NCBI GenBank assembly: GCA_021234155.1
Contig: JAJEKV010000018.1
Location: 15,012,925 to 15,076,924, forward strand
Length of the DNA: 64,000 bases
From: Isoetes taiwanensis
Taxonomy: Eukaryota > Streptophyta > Lycopodiopsida > Isoetales > Isoetaceae
Direction of reading: 5' to 3'
In this document: piece by piece, positions 11,251-21,946 of the stretch
Position numbering within the stretch: position 1 is the stretch's first letter
Layout of the letters: each line of letters starts with the position of its first letter
Program-made: the position numbers and the translations under genes
Notes under the pieces: generated by a model
What the model was told of the DNA's origin: nothing
Seen by the model: only the letters and a program-made list of their open reading frames with translations
Database searches by the model: none

Positions 11251-11900
11251 TAGGGTCCAGGGAGGGAATCTCGCGAGCATCTTTCGAGTATATTTCGAGA
11301 TTCCGGCCTTTTAAAAAATCAATTTTCAATGGTTTAAATGAGAAAATCAAACCTTAGAGTTTTGAGAATCTTCTAGGGATCTTTGAAGATGCCTTCCAAG
11401 AATTTGGGAGCATATCTGACCTTGCCACGTGGCATAGAGCATCTTCATGGTATCTAGAATGATACCTAAGTTATCCACCTAGGATCCTAATGTTCCATAA
11501 TAGGGAAAGGCAATGAAAAAATGGGATGGGAATATGGGATGGAAATGGGCTTATGATAAGATAAAGGAAGAATTGAGGAATCAAAGCAAAAAATGGGACA
11601 AAGCATAGGGGGATGGAGATGGGAATAGTTTGGGGAAAAAAATTCTAGATCACCATGGGGTCTTCCAAACTCTAACTTCCAATCTTCAAAAAGTATCTTC
11701 CAATCTTCTTACCCAGAATCTTATAAGCATCTTTTGACTATTTTTGACCTCAAATGAAGTATCTCTTATGGAAGTTGACCTTGAAGATAAATATCCTTTG
11801 ACCTCCACACCAATGTTGACTACCAAGTTCTTCTTTGACTTAGCCTTCCTAGCTTCAACTTATGAACCAACAATTAGTATGTTGCCCTTTGGGAGCAACA
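11250..11900 (-). mobile_element. Gypsy 5' LTR, 5' portion
   Basis: From 11640 to 11900 this matches the terminal part of the solo LTR at 23630-23907 (shared words such as ACCATGGGGTCTTCCAAACT and ACCTCAAATGAAGTA). It ends at 11900 with a terminal palindrome: GTTGCCC, then TTTGGG, then GCAACA. On the minus strand the LTR therefore starts TGTTGC. Between 11250 and 11640 the similarity is weaker. The 3' portion of this LTR is at 4068-5113. Confidence 0.75.
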
Positions 11901-12077
11901 AAGGAGTATAAATTGGATTAACAGTTGTCATTATAGGTGTATAGGTTGTATAGGACAAAATTGAAAAATGAAGGATATGTAAAGTATCAACTTGACGATT
12001 AGTCGTTTAGCAAACTCATAGCACCCCACAAGTTTTGAGCACCCTCATTTGAAACCACTAAGTGAGTCGGTAGACGA

Positions 12078-12181
12078 AAATGTTCGCTACTGCCTTCACC
12101 GCCACAAACATTGTTCTGTACCGACTCATTTTCCAAAACACAAATACGGAGCGATGACCACCGCGATAAATTTCTTGTATT
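12078..12181. mobile_element. Small TIR element (MITE-like), about 100 bp
   Basis: The left end AAAATGTTCGC and the right end GCGATAAATTTCTTGT are roughly inverted copies, with a GC-rich interior containing ACCGCCAC. A second copy lies in the duplicate at about 18857-18970, and a shorter fold-back version is at 43961-44003. The family is not recognised. Confidence 0.45.
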
Positions 12182-12796
12182 CAATTAACATAGCTAATGT
12201 AAATAAATATACATAAAATTAATGTAATGGGCCACCCTATTATGCCCCTTCACAACATATTTTGTATTGAGACGTGCATGGCATGGTGACGTACTCGTGA
12301 CGTAACCATTATATGATACGTTACTTGTATCTATATAATCTATAAAAGACATAGAATGGAGGGGAATGCCAAATAGATGGCAGTGCATCCCTCAGGATTT
12401 ATTTTAGGACTATTGTGTTACCATCAAACGCAAACCTACCCAGCAAAGACGATACTATGAAAAGAAAACACATGCCTATGAATATATAAGTCTTCCAGAG
12501 CTAACGACTCCTCGGAGTCTATGAGGAGTCTGATAACAATCCTAGAACTGGTTCTCTCGCCTCAACATAAAAGATAGGAGTTTAAGGCAAAGCTCTTCAG
12601 GTTCCCTTGTGCATGTGTCCCCTTTTTGTATTACTAGAAGCTTGATGCACTCTGTAAACTTAACTATGTAAAAGTTTAGTGTTGTATCTCGTATCTCCAT
12701 GTTTGTCCCTATCTCTAAATTTCCCACACCATAGAATTGATAACATATATACTATCTGTATGGTAATCAATACTACAGTATCTAGGTTTATTTCGA

Positions 12797-12835
12797 GTTG
12801 CAGTGCGACAATGGCGGTGTTTTCACCGCCACACC
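12797..12835. repeat. Perfect 8-bp-stem hairpin
   Basis: TGGCGGTG, loop TTTT, CACCGCCA form a stable stem-loop near 12811-12830. The same hairpin is in the duplicated copy near 20418-20437. Confidence 0.6.
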
Positions 12836-13635
12836 ATCTAAGGTAAATGATGCTTTTTTCACCTCTCCATCTCATCGATTTCCCTAGGCAAATAAATCTA
12901 CTACCTTGTATGCTTTTTATTTCTAGTTTTGAGTTAGGATGGATTCAATAGCGATAAAAAGATTTCTTATATAAATGATCAACTTGATTGATTCTATCTC
13001 ATGCATTTCAAAAACTTTGTAAATGTCATTGCTAGATTATTAGCAAACGATCTGTATATTTTGTAGATTTAGCCAGCCCTTTGTGCTACATCCTTTGTTT
13101 GTCTTTCTCTATATTATTTGGATAACTAATTCAAGTCTTCTTTAAATAAATTGCAATGTCTAGGAATTTACGGATGGAATCATTAATGTGATGAAAATAG
13201 ATCAATGATTTCTTCCATGCAGGGCCTGACACAGAGGTAACTCTCAAATTCTGCTACATCTCTTTTAGTCTATTAGATTGCGGATTTGCAGAATACTGAG
13301 TCTAATGTCTGTACCAGCAATGAATCTAAGATTTATTTGTCATTCCCTTCCAGTTTGAAATGTTTTATCATATTGGCATTCATACTATTGACTTAATAAC
13401 TCCACTTTAGCATGTTATTTCGTTTCATTTGTCAATTCTGCTACTCTGCTTTATTTTCTATTCTGCAATTTATAGATATTTTATGACATGTTTGGCTGGC
13501 GTCAATCCCATCTTTGTTATTTGCATTTGGCAATGAACTGCAGATTCTTTGCAATCTAGGGATTTTAATATGTCATCATGAAAGCTGGTATGAGCTTTAA
13601 GTGTAAGGTTTGTATATGCTAAATCTCCATCAGGC

Positions 13636-13940
13636 ATGTCCTTTTAAGTCTTGATATTATTATCTTTTTCACTGTATGAGCACATCGTTTTGCACTAGTA
13701 CGATTGAGATTTTGTAGGTTGGCTAAGGAGGAATCGATTTGGTATGTCCTTTTAAGTATTGATATTACTATCTTTTTTTTTTTTTTAACCCTTAACATGT
13801 CACGCTTGTTGCCCCCCCTGTTTGGGTCCCATAGGCCAATTGGTCTACGTGGACGATAAAAACCATATTCTGTTCTATTCTATTCCATTCTATTTTCATT
13901 GTATGGGCACCCTGTTTTGCACTAACATATTTATGGGTTG
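13636..13940 (+). repeat. Diverged tandem repeat interrupted by a LINE 3' end
   Basis: ATGTCCTTTTAAGT, TTGATATTA and ATCTTTTT, then TTTTGCACTA and GGTTGGCTAA, occur in order at 13636-13727 and again at 13744-13942. The second copy is split by the LINE tail at about 13783-13895. The GGTTGGCTAAATGG and GGGTTCAAATCCC words near 13937-13967 resemble tRNA A and B boxes, so this may be SINE debris. Confidence 0.6.
13796..13895 (+). mobile_element. Severely 5'-truncated LINE 3' end with TTCTA tail
   Basis: GTTTGGGTCCCATAG, the hairpin AGGCCAATTGGTCT (13833-13846) and ACGTGGACGATAAAA match the 3' termini at 9632, 37740 and 40881. A degenerate (TTCTA)n tail follows to about 13895. Only about 60 bp of LINE sequence is present. 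Confidence 0.85.
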
Positions 13941-14413
13941 GCTAAATGGAAATTTTAGGGTTCAAATCCCTGGGCCTTTGAATTGTTTATGCAGAAGCAA
14001 ATCATTGTTATTTGCTTTGTTATTGTACGTTTTACTGTAAGAACTTGTTATCAAGTTATAACTCAAGCTAATAATACAAACTGAATAAACATTTAGCAAT
14101 TTGTTATATTGACATCTATCTATATATAATACTAAATCCAAAATAAGAGATGACATTTTGGGCCGTCTTGTTAGTTATGATTTTTCCTTTTTCGGGCTAT
14201 GAGAAACGATCGTAAACAAATTTGCTAGGAGTATTTTCACTCAGATCATGGGAGCTTATAATCGATACCTACCTGCTCTGCTCTGATTACACAAGAATCA
14301 ATTTGTTGGCCAGTTCTAGATGGCGGGAATGCCATGCAACTATTACAGTAGAATTTTTTTTATGGCAGTTTTCGGAAGCAGTTGCATCTCTTTTTTTCAC
14401 CGCATTCATGCAT

Positions 14414-15196
14414 TCTAGCGGTGCTTCTCTTCTGGCAGAGGGAAACAGATTTACATGGAGTCTAAACGATTCGAAGACAGGAGCAAAGCTTGTACAGTAA
14501 GGAAACTCTGACGTGCAAAAAAGCGTAGCTCAATCTGTCTATCGGCACTGATCCAAAGGCTCGAGCTGGGTACATATTGGAATTCGAAGATTTTTCTGAT
14601 AGAGATATGTGTAGAGACTATGTTGCAAGAGTACTTGGCAAACAGAAAAATCAGGGGCCTTCAACTATTGCAAGTCACTCTTCTGCCCCTTCTCATGTTG
14701 CTTCTCAACATAAGCAACTAAGTAGGGCAGATATGGGGTGCGGGATGAAGCTCTTGCAAGATAATTTTGAACTTCAGAAGTTGCACCAACAGCTGGTGGT
14801 TAGTGGTGTGCTAAGTGAATCAAAATTCTGGGAAGGATCGAAGCACATGTTAGCACATGTTAGAAAATATTGCAGAAGCATGGCAACAGAAAAAAAGAAT
14901 AGGACAGATGCTCACAGTTGTGAGGCCAATAAAGTGACATTCAACTTAACACCAGAGATAGGGGCTTAAAATATAGATGCTCACAGTTGTGAGGCCAAAA
15001 GAAGAAAATGGTAGATCCAATAAAGTGACATTCAACTTAACACCAGAGATAATTCATCAAATCTTTGCTAAGAACCCAGTAGCACACAGGGCGTTCTTAA
15101 CAAGTGTGTCAGCAAAAATGACCGAGCTTGTCTTTTGGGAAAGGTATTTTTATGTGGAGTTTCTTTATCAAAAGAGTGCAGATCATAAAAAGTTTA
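14414..15196 (+). pseudogene. TFB1: TFIIH subunit p62/TFB1 pseudogene fragment
   Basis: Three pieces in different frames match plant TFB1, the core TFIIH subunit used in transcription initiation and nucleotide excision repair. LLAEGNRFTWSLND and then GYILEFEDFSDRDMCRDYVA (about 14565-14625) are from the PH-like domain. MKLLQDNFELQKLHQQLVVS and ESKFWE (14740-14830) are from the first BSD region. KVTFNLTPEIIHQIF with FWERYFYVEFL (15025-15175) is from the second part. Frames are broken by a TAA at 14498 and by an internal duplication of about 70 bp (14907-14960 and 14977-15052). No introns interrupt the aligned part, which suggests a processed copy or an exon-only remnant. It is non-functional. 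Confidence 0.8.
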
Positions 15197-16589
15197 TTTA
15201 TGCCCATATAGTCACATTTCTGTTTCTTCATGTGCAGGGGAGCAGTTGCCATTTCGCAAGAGAAGTTGGTTATTATAGCTATATTGAGGCTTTAGGTTTT
15301 GAATAAGAAAGCTTTATGTTCTTTCTATGATTCGGGGATCCTGAATATTATTTGGTTGGCATTTGTAGAAATCGTGTTCTGCTGGTAGGTTGCTTGGACA
15401 AGAAGCTTTTGTTTCTGCCTTTTTTATTTTTTTATGGGTCGTGTTTACATATATTTGTGCAGATTTGCAGGAGCCGTGAAAGATTCATTGTTGCACGGTT
15501 TCTAATCAGCTTTTCTCTGCTCATTCCTCTATGCATTGCTTGCAAATTGTGATCTTAACACATTTGTCGTCTACCTTGGAAGGAGCCAAAGCTCAGGCTC
15601 TTTAAGATGAGTTTTCTGCAAGAGAACTTTGGACATTGAAAATGGATTCGAGTTTGTCCTTTTTTGTCCTTTTATGTGATCTCTGGATATTATGACTGGA
15701 GTTTTGCTTGCTGTATTATGCAATTTTTAGGGAGCAAGAATCAAGCATTGAATATGAAAGTTGTCCTGACTCAAGAAAAGGGCTTTGGCAGGCCCAGAAA
15801 GCGGCAAATGTAGATGCATGAACATGTCTCATCGTTTATCTGTAGGGAGGCATAACTTTTTGCCAGCACAAATGGGTAAGCATGGCTTTATGACCTTTTG
15901 CTAATGAGAGGCAGTTTTATCTTCAGTGATTTTGTTGCATTTGTTATTGCTTGTTTGACATGAGCTTGACAAAACCTTACTGGCTATAGTTTATATATTC
16001 TGATATGTTTGTCGTCCATGACAGAAGGGGAAGTCTGTTTACACAGTTGCTTGGGCTTTTGATGATCAAAGAGGTCTTGTACTCATTCCAGTGGAAGTAA
16101 TAGTATCATTCATCTTAGAGATATAGCAAAAGAACAGCCAGACACGGTAAATGGTTTCTCTATTAGAATCTGGATTCATAGTTTATATATGTTTGTATCA
16201 TCACAGTATTCAGTATTCATTGGCCCATATTCTTAAAAGGGATGTATTATCTATGGCAGAGCTTTGTAGGCTATGGCGATTTGGCATAGGGCAGCATTGG
16301 GGCTTGCCCATTACAATTTCCTCTGGTCGGCCAATGGAATGCTCATTCTGATTTTCATATGCCAAAATGCCAGACGATCTGGCCCCTTCTATCCAGCTGG
16401 GTGCAGATACACTCACTCACAAGGTACATTACCTTAGACATCTTTGCAAATTTTTTATCACGCCAGCCCAACCAAGCCTAAACCCTTTCTTGCAATTCTA
16501 GCCTATCCATGTAGCAGCTCCACCTCATCAAAAATTGATGTGGCCTTAATTTTCACCGTTAGATTTTTATTTTCAAGATCTACGGCCAG
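15197..16589 (+). other. Unassigned sequence with weak exon-like pieces
   Basis: Near 16033 the frame KSVYTVAWAFDDQRG looks like a WD-repeat strand, followed near 16290 by ALGLAHYNFLWSANGM. Neither has clear splice sites in a continuous frame. I could not name a gene; these may be decayed exons. Confidence 0.2.
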
Positions 16590-17844
16590 GGAAATTAGAA
16601 AATGGAGGAAAAGTAAGAAGGAGATGGAAAATGTCACGAATAACTGCTTGTTATTTTATTTGCCTTGACGTATTCTCCGGGCCTTATCATTTCTTCACCA
16701 ACGGCGGGATCATTAGCAACAAGTTTTGTTTGCAACTGCTTCTTTGTAAGGTATACCTGGATCCGCGATCTTCTTCTTCATAGTGTTTACATTCATTTAG
16801 CTATTTAGGGTTTTTCTTTTACTTCTGGTTCACCATTCTTCCCTCTTAAAGCATGTCGTCCTTAATCTGATTGAATGCATGATGAAGAAGATGGTCAGCG
16901 GAAGAGATTTTCGAATATAGAGTCTTAATCAGGTTAGTTTTTTTTTATCCATCTGGTGCTTCATGCCTTCTGTAAAAAATGTTTCATGCCTACGGTCTTG
17001 ACTACAGACGAAAAGACAGCTATGATGGCAGACCAGCACTCTAATGCCCTTGCTATGTGTAATCCATATCTTTCTTGCATTTCATGATTTAGCCCATATA
17101 TGATGGACGTGGAGCTTCATTGGTCTGGCAGCCTACAGAGTATTATTATCTAGCCCTTTTCATTATCTGAGTAGTCCAAATCTAGTAAGAGGAAAATCAA
17201 GCTGCTCTAATTGCCTAGCACACAGATAATTTGACATTGCTGTCAGAATTCTTGGAAGATGGAAAACTAGCTATAGACGTGTACATCTTCAAGCAGTATT
17301 GCATGATACAGAGCTGCAGCCTTATAGTTGTGGGGGGCGGAATGTCATGCCTCAGTACTTCAGAGCTAATAATAACAGAACAAGCTTGCAGCATGCTTTG
17401 TGTGCATCCAACATGAAGGCATACAACCAGATAATTTCATTGTGTTAGCACGTTAAGACGTGTTGCAAAAGGTAGAACCATTTATCATTGTGCACTACGT
17501 CCTGACCTTGTTATAGGGTGTATAGATATGTATGCAAAATGTGGAAACATAAACAAAGCACAAAAGTCTTTTGATCAATTGTCAAGGGGCATGTTTATTG
17601 TCGGTATTCAGCATTGTCAATGCTTTCATGCTCTAAAATATTCTTGGTAACATGTTGGATGAGAAAATAGTTCTGGACAAAGTGAGCTTTCTGTCCATCT
17701 CGATATAGTGCAAGCTAAATATATCCATCAACAAGTTCTTTATAATGAGCTTCAATTGGATCTTGTCTTGGGCAATGCACTGATTGAATCTATGGATTTG
17801 CCAATGGTTTATATCATGTCATGGGCTACAATTATTGCAGGTTA
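16590..17844 (+). pseudogene. PPR-protein pseudogene, tandem unit A
   Basis: Coding remnants at 17490-17830 read IDMYAKCGNINKAQ, FDQLSRG, LVLGNALIES and MSWATIIAGYE, the signature of plant-specific PPR proteins (organellar RNA-editing and processing factors). Frames shift repeatedly and no start or full repeat array survives. The unit repeats with a period of about 1,255 bp: GAAATTAGAAAATGGA at 16590 recurs at 17845. GGGCT at 17823-17827 is the uninterrupted target of the solo LTR in unit C. Confidence 0.75.
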
Positions 17845-18365
17845 TGAAATTAGAAAATGGACAAAAGTAAGAAGGAGATGGAAAATGTGACGGATAACTG
17901 CTTGTTATTTTATTTGCCTTGGCATATTCTCCAGGCCTTTTTATTTCTTCACCAGCGGCGGGATCAGCAGCAACAAGTTTTGTTTGCAACCGCTTTTTTG
18001 TAAGGTATATCTGAATCTGAATCTGCGATATTCTTCTTCATAGTGTTCATCTTCATTCGGCTATTTAGGGTTTCTCTTTTACTTCTGGTTCAACATTCTT
18101 CCCTCTTAAAGCATGTCGTCCTTAATCTATGTCGTCCTTAATCTGATTGAATGCATGGTGCAGAAGATGGTTAGCGGAATAGATTTTCGAATATAGAGTC
18201 TTAATCAGGTTAGTTTTTTTTTTATCCATCTGGTGCCTTCTGTAAAAAATGCTTCATGCCTACAGTCTTGGCTACAGTCGGAAAGACAGCTATGATGGCA
18301 TAACAACACTCTAATGCCCTTGCTATGTTTAATCTGTATCTTTCTTGCATTTCATGATTTAGCCC
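17845..18365 (+). repeat. PPR pseudogene tandem unit B (truncated)
   Basis: This repeats 16590-17100 with about 10 percent differences (for example TTCTTCACCAGCGGCGGGAT and TTAGGGTTTCTCTTTTACTT). It is cut at 18365 by the start of the second segmental-duplication copy. It contains the non-coding part of the unit only. Confidence 0.8.
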
Positions 18366-21237
18366 AAAAAATGGGACAAAGCATAGGGGGTTGGAGATGG
18401 GAATAGTTTGGGGAAAAAAATTCTAGATCACCATGGGGTCTTCCAAACTCTAACTTCCAATCTTCAAAAAGTATCTTCCAATCTTCTTACCCAGAATCTT
18501 ATAAGCATCTTTTGACTATTTTTGACCTCAAAAAGTATCTCTTATGGAAGTTGACCTTGAAGATAAATATCCTTTGACCTCCACACCAATGTTGACTACC
18601 AAGTTCTTCTTTGACTTAGCATTCCTAGCGTCAACTTATGAACCAATAATTAGTATGTTGCCCTTTGGGGGCAACAAAGGAGTATAAATTGGATTAACAG
18701 TTGTCATTATAGGTGTATAGGTTGTATAGCACAAAATTGAAAAATGAAGGATATGTAAAGTATCAACTTGACGATTAGCATTAGCATCATCCTCGTTTAG
18801 CAAACTCATAGCACCCCACAAGTTTTGAGCACCCTCATTTGAAACCACTAAGTGAGTCGGTAGACGGAAATGTTCGCTACTGCCTTCACCGCCACAAACA
18901 TTGTTCTGTACCGACTCATTTTCCAAAACACAAATACGGAGCGATGACCACCGCGATAAATTTCTTGTATTCAATTAACATAGCTAATGTAAATAAATAT
19001 ACATAAAATTAATGTAATGGGCCACCCTATTATGCCCCTTCACAACATATTTTGTAACCTTATTGCTAAGTGTAACCTTATCGCTAAGTGTAACCTTTTG
19101 TATTTTTTTTTAAGTTTAAACCATTGTTAGACCATTGAATTTCCACATATAAACATTGAATACACCAAAATGTGCAAATACATGCACATTTCAGTGGTTC
19201 GTTCAAGCCTGGGCAGCACATGCAGCCCAAAGCAGCCATCGCTGCTTGCAGAGGCAAAAGAGAGCAGAGAAAGAGGCAACGCATGTGGAAGAACTAACAG
19301 ACTCTAGACTCTGAAGGGCGAAAATTGGCCGGATCTGCTATCGGATATGATCAGAACTATGAGGAAAGAACGAGGAGAGCAAGATTTTACAATTAAGTAG
19401 AAATATCATATTGAAAGAGGAGAAACAACAGGATAAAATCAATCAACAGACATAGGGAGATGATGGTGAGGTCTAGCAAAGCGGCTGCCCACAGCTGCGA
19501 AGGGCGAGGTTAAGGATGGGCTTCTGGAAGGGCGAGATTAAGGATGGTGCAGACGGACAAGCCATCGCTGCTAAGCAGCAGCAGCAGCAGCAGGGCGCAT
19601 GCATGAATCCGTCTCTCTTGTGTTTGACGAATGCGGCAGATGCAAGACCCAGACGCAACACATGCCCTGCTGCAACCTCTTGCAACTCCACTTGCAATAT
19701 CCGGCAACCCTACTGCAGCCAGGAGGTCGGATCCATGCCCGCGACCAAAAATAGAAAAACCTAATTTCTATATCGAACCATTACAAAAAAGCCACTTAAA
19801 AAAAAAAGGGCAATCACCAAACCCAACCTTTGCCCGAAATCATATGAACATCTACAGCAAACCTTATTTGTATTGAGACGTGCATGGCATGGTGACGTAC
19901 TCGTGACTTAACCATTATATGATACGTTACTTGTATCTATATAATCTATAAAAGACATAGAATGGAGGGGAATGCCAAATAGATGGCAGTGCATCCCTCA
20001 GGATTTATTTTAGGACTATTGTGTTACCATCAAACGCAAACCTACCCAGCAAAGACGATACTATGAAAAGAAAACACAGGCCTATGAATATATAAGTCTT
20101 CCAGAGCTAACGACTCCTCGGAGTCTATGAGGAGTCTGATAACAATCCTAGAACTGGTTCTCTCGCCTCAACATAAAAGATAGGAGTTTAAGGCAAAGCT
20201 CTTCAGGTTCCCTTGTGCATGTGTCTCCTTTTTGTATTACTAGAAGCTTGATGCACTCTGTAAACTTAACTATGTAAAAGTTTAGTGTTGTATCTCGTAT
20301 CTCCATGTTTGTCCCTATCTCTAAATTTCCCACACCATAGAATTGATAACATATATACTATCTGTATGGTAATCAATACTACAGTATCTAGGTTTATTTC
20401 GAGTTGCAGTGCGACAATGGCGGTGTTTTCACCGCCACACCATGCAAGGTAAATGATGCTTTTTTTCACCTCTCCATCTGCATCGATTTCCCTAGGCAAA
20501 TAAATCTACTACCTTGTATGCTTTTTATTTCTAGTTTTGAGTTCTGGATGGATTCAATAGCAGTAAAAGATTTCTTATATAAATGATCAACTTGATTGAT
20601 TCTATCTCATGCATTTCAAAAACTTTGTAAATGTCATTGCTAGATTATTAGCAAACGATCTGTATATTTTGTAGATTTAGCCAGCCCTTTGTGCTACATG
20701 TATCCTTTGTTTGTCTTTCTCTATATTATTTGGATAACTAATTCAAGTCTTCTTTAAATAAATTGCAATGTCTAGGAATTTACGGATGGAATCATTAATG
20801 TGATGAAAATAGATCAACGATTTCTTCCATGCAGGGCCTGACACAGAGGTAACTCTCAAATTCTGCTACATCTCTTTTAGTCTATTAGATTGCGGATTTG
20901 CAGAATACTGAGTCTAATGTCTGTACCAGCAATGAATCTAAGATTTATTTGTCATTCCCTTCCAGTTTGAAATGTTTTATCATATTGGCATTCATACTAT
21001 TGACTTAATAACTCCACTTTAGCATGTTATTTCGTTTCATTTGTCAATTCTGCTACTCTGCTTTATTTTCTATTCTGCAATTTATAGATATTTTATGACA
21101 TGTTTGACTGGCGTCAATCCCATCTTTGTTATTTGCATTTGGCAATGAACTGCAGATTCTTTGCAATCTAGGGATTTTAATATGTCATCATGAAAGCTGG
21201 TATGAGCTTTAAGTGTAAAGTTTGTATATGCTAAATC
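18366..21237 (+). repeat. Segmental duplication, copy 2
   Basis: The block is co-linear with 11590-13625. It begins with 311 bp of Gypsy LTR (18366-18676) and then shares unique flanking sequence. It differs by a 12-bp insertion near 18777, scattered substitutions and the 0.8-kb insertion at 19057-19872. The MITE-like element and the TTTT-loop hairpin are also duplicated. Confidence 0.93.
19057..19872. mobile_element. 0.8-kb insertion unique to copy 2, with TTTGTA duplication
   Basis: Copy 1 reads straight through TTTTGTATTGAGACG at 12260. Copy 2 has TTTGTA at 19051-19056, then about 810 bp, then TTTGTA at 19867-19872 followed by TTGAGACG. The insert starts with two copies of GCTAAGTGTAACCTT, holds a (CAG)n run near 19575-19593, and ends CAGCAAACCTTA. 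I see no terminal inverted repeat, no LTR and no known protein, so its class is open. Confidence 0.8.
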
Positions 21238-21306
21238 CTGGAAAGGTTGGGGCCCATTGGATAACAATTTCCTTGAAGGATCTGCCCTTTTGGTGTGTTG
21301 GTTATC

Positions 21307-21361
21307 ACTAGGGATGCTAGTGCGTAACAAACACACCACTAGGGATGCTAGTGCGTAACAG
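21307..21361. repeat. Tandem copies of CACTAGGGATGCTAGTG
   Basis: Two near-perfect copies of the 17-bp word, each followed by CGTAACA, lie about 30 bp apart. The word is itself nearly palindromic. It marks the join between segmental-duplication copy 2 and PPR unit C. Confidence 0.75.
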
Positions 21362-21946
21362 AAAACTAGCTAAGGACATGTACATTAAAATTGTGCTGAA
21401 AAAATTCAAGCAGTATTGCATGATATAGAGCTGCAGCCTTGTAGTTGTGGGGGCGGAATGTCATGCTTCAGTACTTTAGTGCTAATAATAACAGAACAGG
21501 CTTGAAGCATGCTTTGCTTGCTTGGAAATGCTTCCAGAGCATGCAACATGAAGGCATACAACATGAAGGCATACAACCAGATAATTTCATTGTGTTAGCA
21601 TGTTAATGTGCAGTACGTCCTGACCTTGTCATAGGGTATATAGATATGTATGCAAAATGTGGAAACATAAACAAAGTACAAAGGGCTTTTGATCAATTGT
21701 CAAGGGACATGTTTATTGTCGGATATTCTGCACTGTCAATGCTTTCATGCTCTAAAATCTTTTTGGTAATATGTTGGATGAGAAAATAGTCCCGGACAAA
21801 GTGAGCTTTCTGTCCATCGCGATATAGTGCAAGCTAAATATATCCATCAACAAGTTCTTTATAATGAACTTCAATTGGACCTTGTCTTGGGCAATGCACT
21901 GATTGAATCTATGGATTTGCCAATGGTATATATCATGTCCTGGGCT
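21360..21946 (+). pseudogene. PPR pseudogene unit C, left part
   Basis: The sequence aligns with 17262-17827 of unit A and keeps the same PPR remnants (DMYAKCGNI, FDQLSRD, LVLGNALIESMDLPM). It ends at GGGCT (21942-21946), where the solo LTR begins. The continuation, ACAATTATTGTAGGTTATG, resumes at 23913. Confidence 0.75.

Larger units (their letters stand above)
2700..11900 (-). mobile_element. Ty3/Gypsy LTR retrotransposon, LINE-invaded and internally inverted
   Basis: The pieces make sense as one element. The 5' LTR terminus (TGTTGC on the minus strand) is at 11900 and its remainder is at 4068-5113 in the opposite orientation. Gag, protease, RNase H, reverse transcriptase and integrase run 5155-9607 on the plus strand and stop at the residues NGQ. 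The integrase resumes at 3868 on the minus strand with GEATNKVL. A LINE split into 3869-4067 and 9608-about 11250 fills the break. Flipping 4068-about 11250 restores LTR to LTR, LINE to LINE, and integrase around the LINE. Internal stops and frameshifts make it dead. The far 3' LTR could not be resolved; about 25 bp at 2778-2802 match the LTR interior. Confidence 0.75.
11590..13625 (+). repeat. Segmental duplication, copy 1
   Basis: This block is almost identical to 18366-21237 apart from an insertion in the latter. It begins inside the Gypsy LTR (AAAAAATGGGACAAAGCA) and ends at TATATGCTAAATC. Because the LTR edge and its flank AAGGAGTATAAATTGG are in both copies, the duplication happened after the Gypsy insertion. 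The block contains no recognisable gene. Confidence 0.93.

Noticed and set aside
9812-11314. Overlapping GC-rich open frames on both strands
   Set aside because: They are shadows of one frameshifted LINE ORF2 on the minus strand.
13937-13975. A tRNA gene or SINE suggested by GGCTAAATGG and GGTTCAAATCCC
   Set aside because: The box spacing is much too short for a tRNA and there is no acceptor stem; kept only as possible SINE debris.
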